DNA from: Prochlorococcus marinus str. MIT 9401
GTDB taxonomy: Bacteria; Cyanobacteriota; Cyanobacteriia; PCC-6307; Cyanobiaceae
Length of the DNA: 64,000 bases
Assembly: GCF_000760095.1 (NCBI RefSeq)
Contig: NZ_JNAR01000002.1
Coordinates: forward strand, 46,520 to 110,519
Reading direction: 5' to 3'
A program made the position numbers and the translations under genes. The notes under the pieces were generated by a model. The model had not been told where the DNA came from. It did not search any database and worked only from the letters and a program-made list of their open reading frames with translations. The first letter of the stretch is position 1; each line of letters begins with the position of its first letter. Below are positions 62,218 through 64,000 of this stretch, in pieces.

Positions 62218-63240
62218 GTGCAAAAATTTAAAAAATTATTCTATTCAGCTTTATCATGTACTTTTCTTTTTAATGTTATTGCTCCTGTTAATGCTACAGA
62301 AAGAGAAGTTAAGGTTTATTCAGGAAGACATTACAACACTGATAGAGGTGTTTATAAAAAATTTGCTGAGGAAACAGGGATTAAAGTACGGTTAATTGAA
62401 GCTTCAGGTATTTCTTTAATTGAGAGATTAAAAAGGGAAGGGAAAAATTCACAGGCTGATTTGATTTTGCTTGTTGATGCAGCAAGAATTACTAATGCAG
62501 CAAAAGCTGGCTTACTTCAGAGTATTCAATCATCAAATTTAGAAAATGACGTCCCAGATGGTTTGAAAGATCCTGGTAAGGAATGGTATGCATTAACAAG
62601 AAGAGTCAGAGTTATGGTGGCAAACCCAAAAGTGGTAGATGTTGAAAAAATTAAAGACTACACCGATCTTGCTGATCCATCTTTGAAGGGTAAAGTTTGT
62701 TTAAGAAATAGAAAAAGTCCATATAATCAGTCTTTAGTAGCTAATCAAATAGTCAATAAAGGTGAGATGCAAACTAAAGCTTGGTTGAGTGGAATGATTT
62801 CAAATGTTTCTCAACCTTTTTTCCCAGGAGATATTTCTATAGTTAGAGCTGTTGCTAAGAAAAAGTGTGGAGTAGGTATAGTAAATCACTATTATGTAGC
62901 AAGAATGCTTGCAGGTGTAAATGGGAGGAGAGATGCTTTGTATGCAAAAAAAACATCAGTTATTACACCTAATCCAGCTCACGTGAATATAAGTGCTGGA
63001 GGAATTGCTAAATATTCAACAAATAAAACTGAAGCTATTAAATTACTTGAGTATTTGGCATCCCCAAAAGGAAGTAAAGGTTTAGCGGCTCCAACTTTTG
63101 AGCACCCTCTAAAAGAAGTAAACCAGAATGAAATAGTCAGAAAATTTGGGAAATTTACTTCTGATAAAGTTACAATTGAAGAACTCGGGATTAACAATTC
63201 TCTTGCTATAAGATTAATGAAAGAGACTGGTTGGGATTGA
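62218..63240 (+). CDS. futA: Iron(III) ABC transporter substrate-binding protein, FutA/IdiA-like
   Basis: This 340-residue protein begins with a signal sequence (FYSALSCTFLFNVIAPVNAT, residues about 8 to 27). REVKVYSGRHYNTDRGVYKK, FAEETGIKVRLIEASG, ADLILLVDAARITNAAKAGL, VCLRNRKSPYNQSLVANQIV and KKCGVGIVNHYYVARML follow, with the tyrosine pair used in iron binding. This matches FutA/IdiA. It binds ferric iron in the periplasm and hands it to FutB/FutC, which are not in this window, or protects photosystem II. The start is GTG at 62218. It is divergent from piuC. Confidence 0.95.
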   Translation: MQKFKKLFYSALSCTFLFNVIAPVNATEREVKVYSGRHYNTDRGVYKKFAEETGIKVRLIEASGISLIERLKREGKNSQADLILLVDAARITNAAKAGLLQSIQSSNLENDVPDGLKDPGKEWYALTRRVRVMVANPKVVDVEKIKDYTDLADPSLKGKVCLRNRKSPYNQSLVANQIVNKGEMQTKAWLSGMISNVSQPFFPGDISIVRAVAKKKCGVGIVNHYYVARMLAGVNGRRDALYAKKTSVITPNPAHVNISAGGIAKYSTNKTEAIKLLEYLASPKGSKGLAAPTFEHPLKEVNQNEIVRKFGKFTSDKVTIEELGINNSLAIRLMKETGWD

Positions 63241-63301
63241 AATAATTACACATTAAGGAAAAAAATAATATTTTATTTATTTATAGATATTCTTTAAATA
63301 A

Positions 63302-63386
63302 GGAGAGGTGGCTGAGTGGTCGAAAGCGAACGACTCGAAATCGTTTAATAGGGATCTATTCGTGGGTTCGAATCCCACCCTCTCCG
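63302..63386 (+). tRNA. tRNA-Ser (anticodon CGA)
   Basis: The 85-nt sequence folds with acceptor GGAGAGG and CCTCTCC plus discriminator G. The D-arm is around GGCTGAGTGGTCGAAAGC, and the anticodon stem-loop ACGACTCGAAATCGT has anticodon CGA. A long variable arm (TTAATAGGGATCTATTC) is typical of serine tRNAs, and the T-arm has GGGTTCGAATCCC. CCA is not encoded. It reads UCG codons. Confidence 0.96.
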
Positions 63387-63393
63387 GATTTTT

Positions 63394-63497
63394 TTAGTAT
63401 CTGACGGTGTCAGAGAAATTCTGCTAATTTCAAAATCTTTGAAATAATTGCAATAAAAATAAATATCGGTATTCTTTTCTCTAAATTAGTATCTGAC
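63394..63497. repeat. Direct repeat pair TTAGTATCTGAC downstream of tRNA-Ser
   Basis: TTAGTATCTGAC occurs at 63394 to 63405 and again at 63486 to 63497, each followed by a short gap and TCAG (CTGACggtGTCAG and CTGACaatATCAG), so each copy is also a small palindrome. The first begins 8 bp after the tRNA. They might be decayed attachment or transcription-end signals, or chance. Confidence 0.45.
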
Positions 63498-63543
63498 AAT
63501 ATCAGGTGAGTTCAGGCAATATCTTTTTTATCTAAAAGTATTG

Positions 63544-64000
63544 TTAGAAATGAGACTGATTATGGACTCGAATTTTTTTTGTGCTATCAAAATACGCTTC
63601 GGAAAAATTTGCCCCGTACAATTTTGTACCGGATAAATTTGCTCCACCAAAATTTGCTCCGGATAACTCTGTATATGATAAGTTTGCACCAGATAAATTT
63701 GCCCCAGATAAATTTGCATCAGATAAGTTTGCGCCAGATAAATTTGCATCAGATAGGTTTGCGCCAGATAAATTAGCACCGGATAAATTTGTCAGAGATA
63801 AATAAGATTTAGATAAATTAGTGTTAGTTAAGTCAGCACCAATAAAATTTGCAAGATAAAAATCTAATTCTGATAAATCCTGCCCAGAAAAATCAATATT
63901 TTTGAAATCACATCTTTTACATTCATTTGTTGTTTCAAATTTGTGTAATTCTTTATGTCCAAAGGCAAAATTGAGGTGGGAAAATATTAATCCCGCAAAA
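63544..64000 (-). CDS. Secreted pentapeptide-repeat protein, 5' end beyond window
   Basis: The minus-strand frame is open from the right edge to TAA at 63544 and gives 151 visible residues. It starts inside a hydrophobic stretch (FAGLIFSHLNFAFG) that looks like the end of a signal peptide. A CKRCDF pair of cysteines follows, then about twenty A(N/D)LXX pentapeptides (for example ANLSGANLSDANLSGANLS). The repeat gives a right-handed quadrilateral beta-helix. The C-terminus is short and basic (KKIRVHNQSHF). Such secreted cyanobacterial proteins are common and of unknown function. The start codon lies outside the window. Confidence 0.92.
   Translation of the reverse strand, partial: FAGLIFSHLNFAFGHKELHKFETTNECKRCDFKNIDFSGQDLSELDFYLANFIGADLTNTNLSKSYLSLTNLSGANLSGANLSDANLSGANLSDANLSGANLSGANLSYTELSGANFGGANLSGTKLYGANFSEAYFDSTKKIRVHNQSHF
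63600..63810. repeat. 15-bp tandem repeats encoding pentapeptides
   Basis: The unit GATAAATTTGCACCA (plus strand) recurs about thirteen times with small changes and encodes A-N-L-S-G on the minus strand. Because its length is divisible by three and it lacks stops in other frames, it also creates long open frames on the plus strand and another minus frame that are not genes. Confidence 0.9.

Noticed and set aside
63528..63779. Minus-strand frame rich in IYLAQTYLMQ repeats
   Set aside because: It is out of frame with the pentapeptide gene and arises only from the 15-bp periodicity.
63581..63805. Plus-strand frame made of APDKF-type repeats
   Set aside because: It is the mirror of the minus-strand pentapeptide repeats. 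It has no domain and no leader, while the minus frame has the A-N-L-S-G consensus and flanking coding sequence.
63600..63810. CRISPR-like regular repeats
   Set aside because: The 15-bp unit is contiguous with no unique spacers and keeps codon periodicity, so it is a protein-coding tandem repeat.

Overview
The window is AT-rich (roughly 70% A+T) and densely coded. It carries marker genes of a marine picocyanobacterium: a CP43-type chlorophyll-binding antenna (Pcb/IsiA family), flavodoxin, Ycf46, an SLH-less porin, FutA/IdiA, an R-x-x-E-P-type RsmI and DUF1824/DUF2808/DUF3386 proteins. Base composition, small spacers, weak Shine-Dalgarno signals and frequent TTG/GTG starts fit high-light Prochlorococcus marinus. 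The species call is inference from gene content; no 16S gene is present.

Region 1 (1 to about 33.6 kb) is a cell-surface polysaccharide island. It holds GDP-fucose synthesis (manC, gmd, fcl), GalE, a UDP-HexNAc dehydrogenase, a UDP-glucuronate 4-epimerase-like enzyme, a UDP-glucose to UDP-glucuronate to UDP-xylose route (ugd, UXS), rfbA and rfbB, a membrane 4,6-dehydratase of the WbpM/PglF type and a DegT aminotransferase. It also has about ten glycosyltransferases, two priming transferases of different folds (WcaJ-like and WbpL/WecA-like), a PglK/MsbA-like ABC exporter, a GtrA protein with a GtrB-like transferase, two methyltransferases and an O-antigen ligase-like protein. It ends at a tRNA-Arg(TCT), consistent with the tRNA-flanked hypervariable surface islands known in high-light Prochlorococcus.

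Region 2 (33.8 to 47.3 kb) is core housekeeping, mostly on the minus strand: an uncharacterised HTH protein, a LapA-like membrane protein, rsmI, cysQ, pnp, rpsN, an M50 protease, serS, ycf46, yidC, a PH-domain protein, rnpA, rpmH, a DUF2808 protein, aroH-type chorismate mutase and sppA. Region 3 (47.3 to 53.9 kb) has an EamA transporter, a tetrahydrobiopterin-glucosyltransferase-like GT4, an ArnT-like GT39, an AEC transporter whose conserved N-terminus has no canonical start codon, a SemiSWEET and a cysteine-poor peroxiredoxin-like protein.

Region 4 (54 to 63.3 kb) is rich in iron-stress genes: flavodoxin followed by an IsiA-like Pcb, then (after DUF3386, a methyltransferase, a MIF homologue, DUF1824 and glyQ) a porin, a small secreted protein, a PiuC-like 2OG-Fe(II) oxygenase and FutA/IdiA. 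The window ends with tRNA-Ser(CGA) and the 3' part of a secreted pentapeptide-repeat gene that runs in from the right edge on the minus strand. No IS element, prophage, CRISPR array or rRNA was seen. No gene-free stretch exceeds 300 bases.
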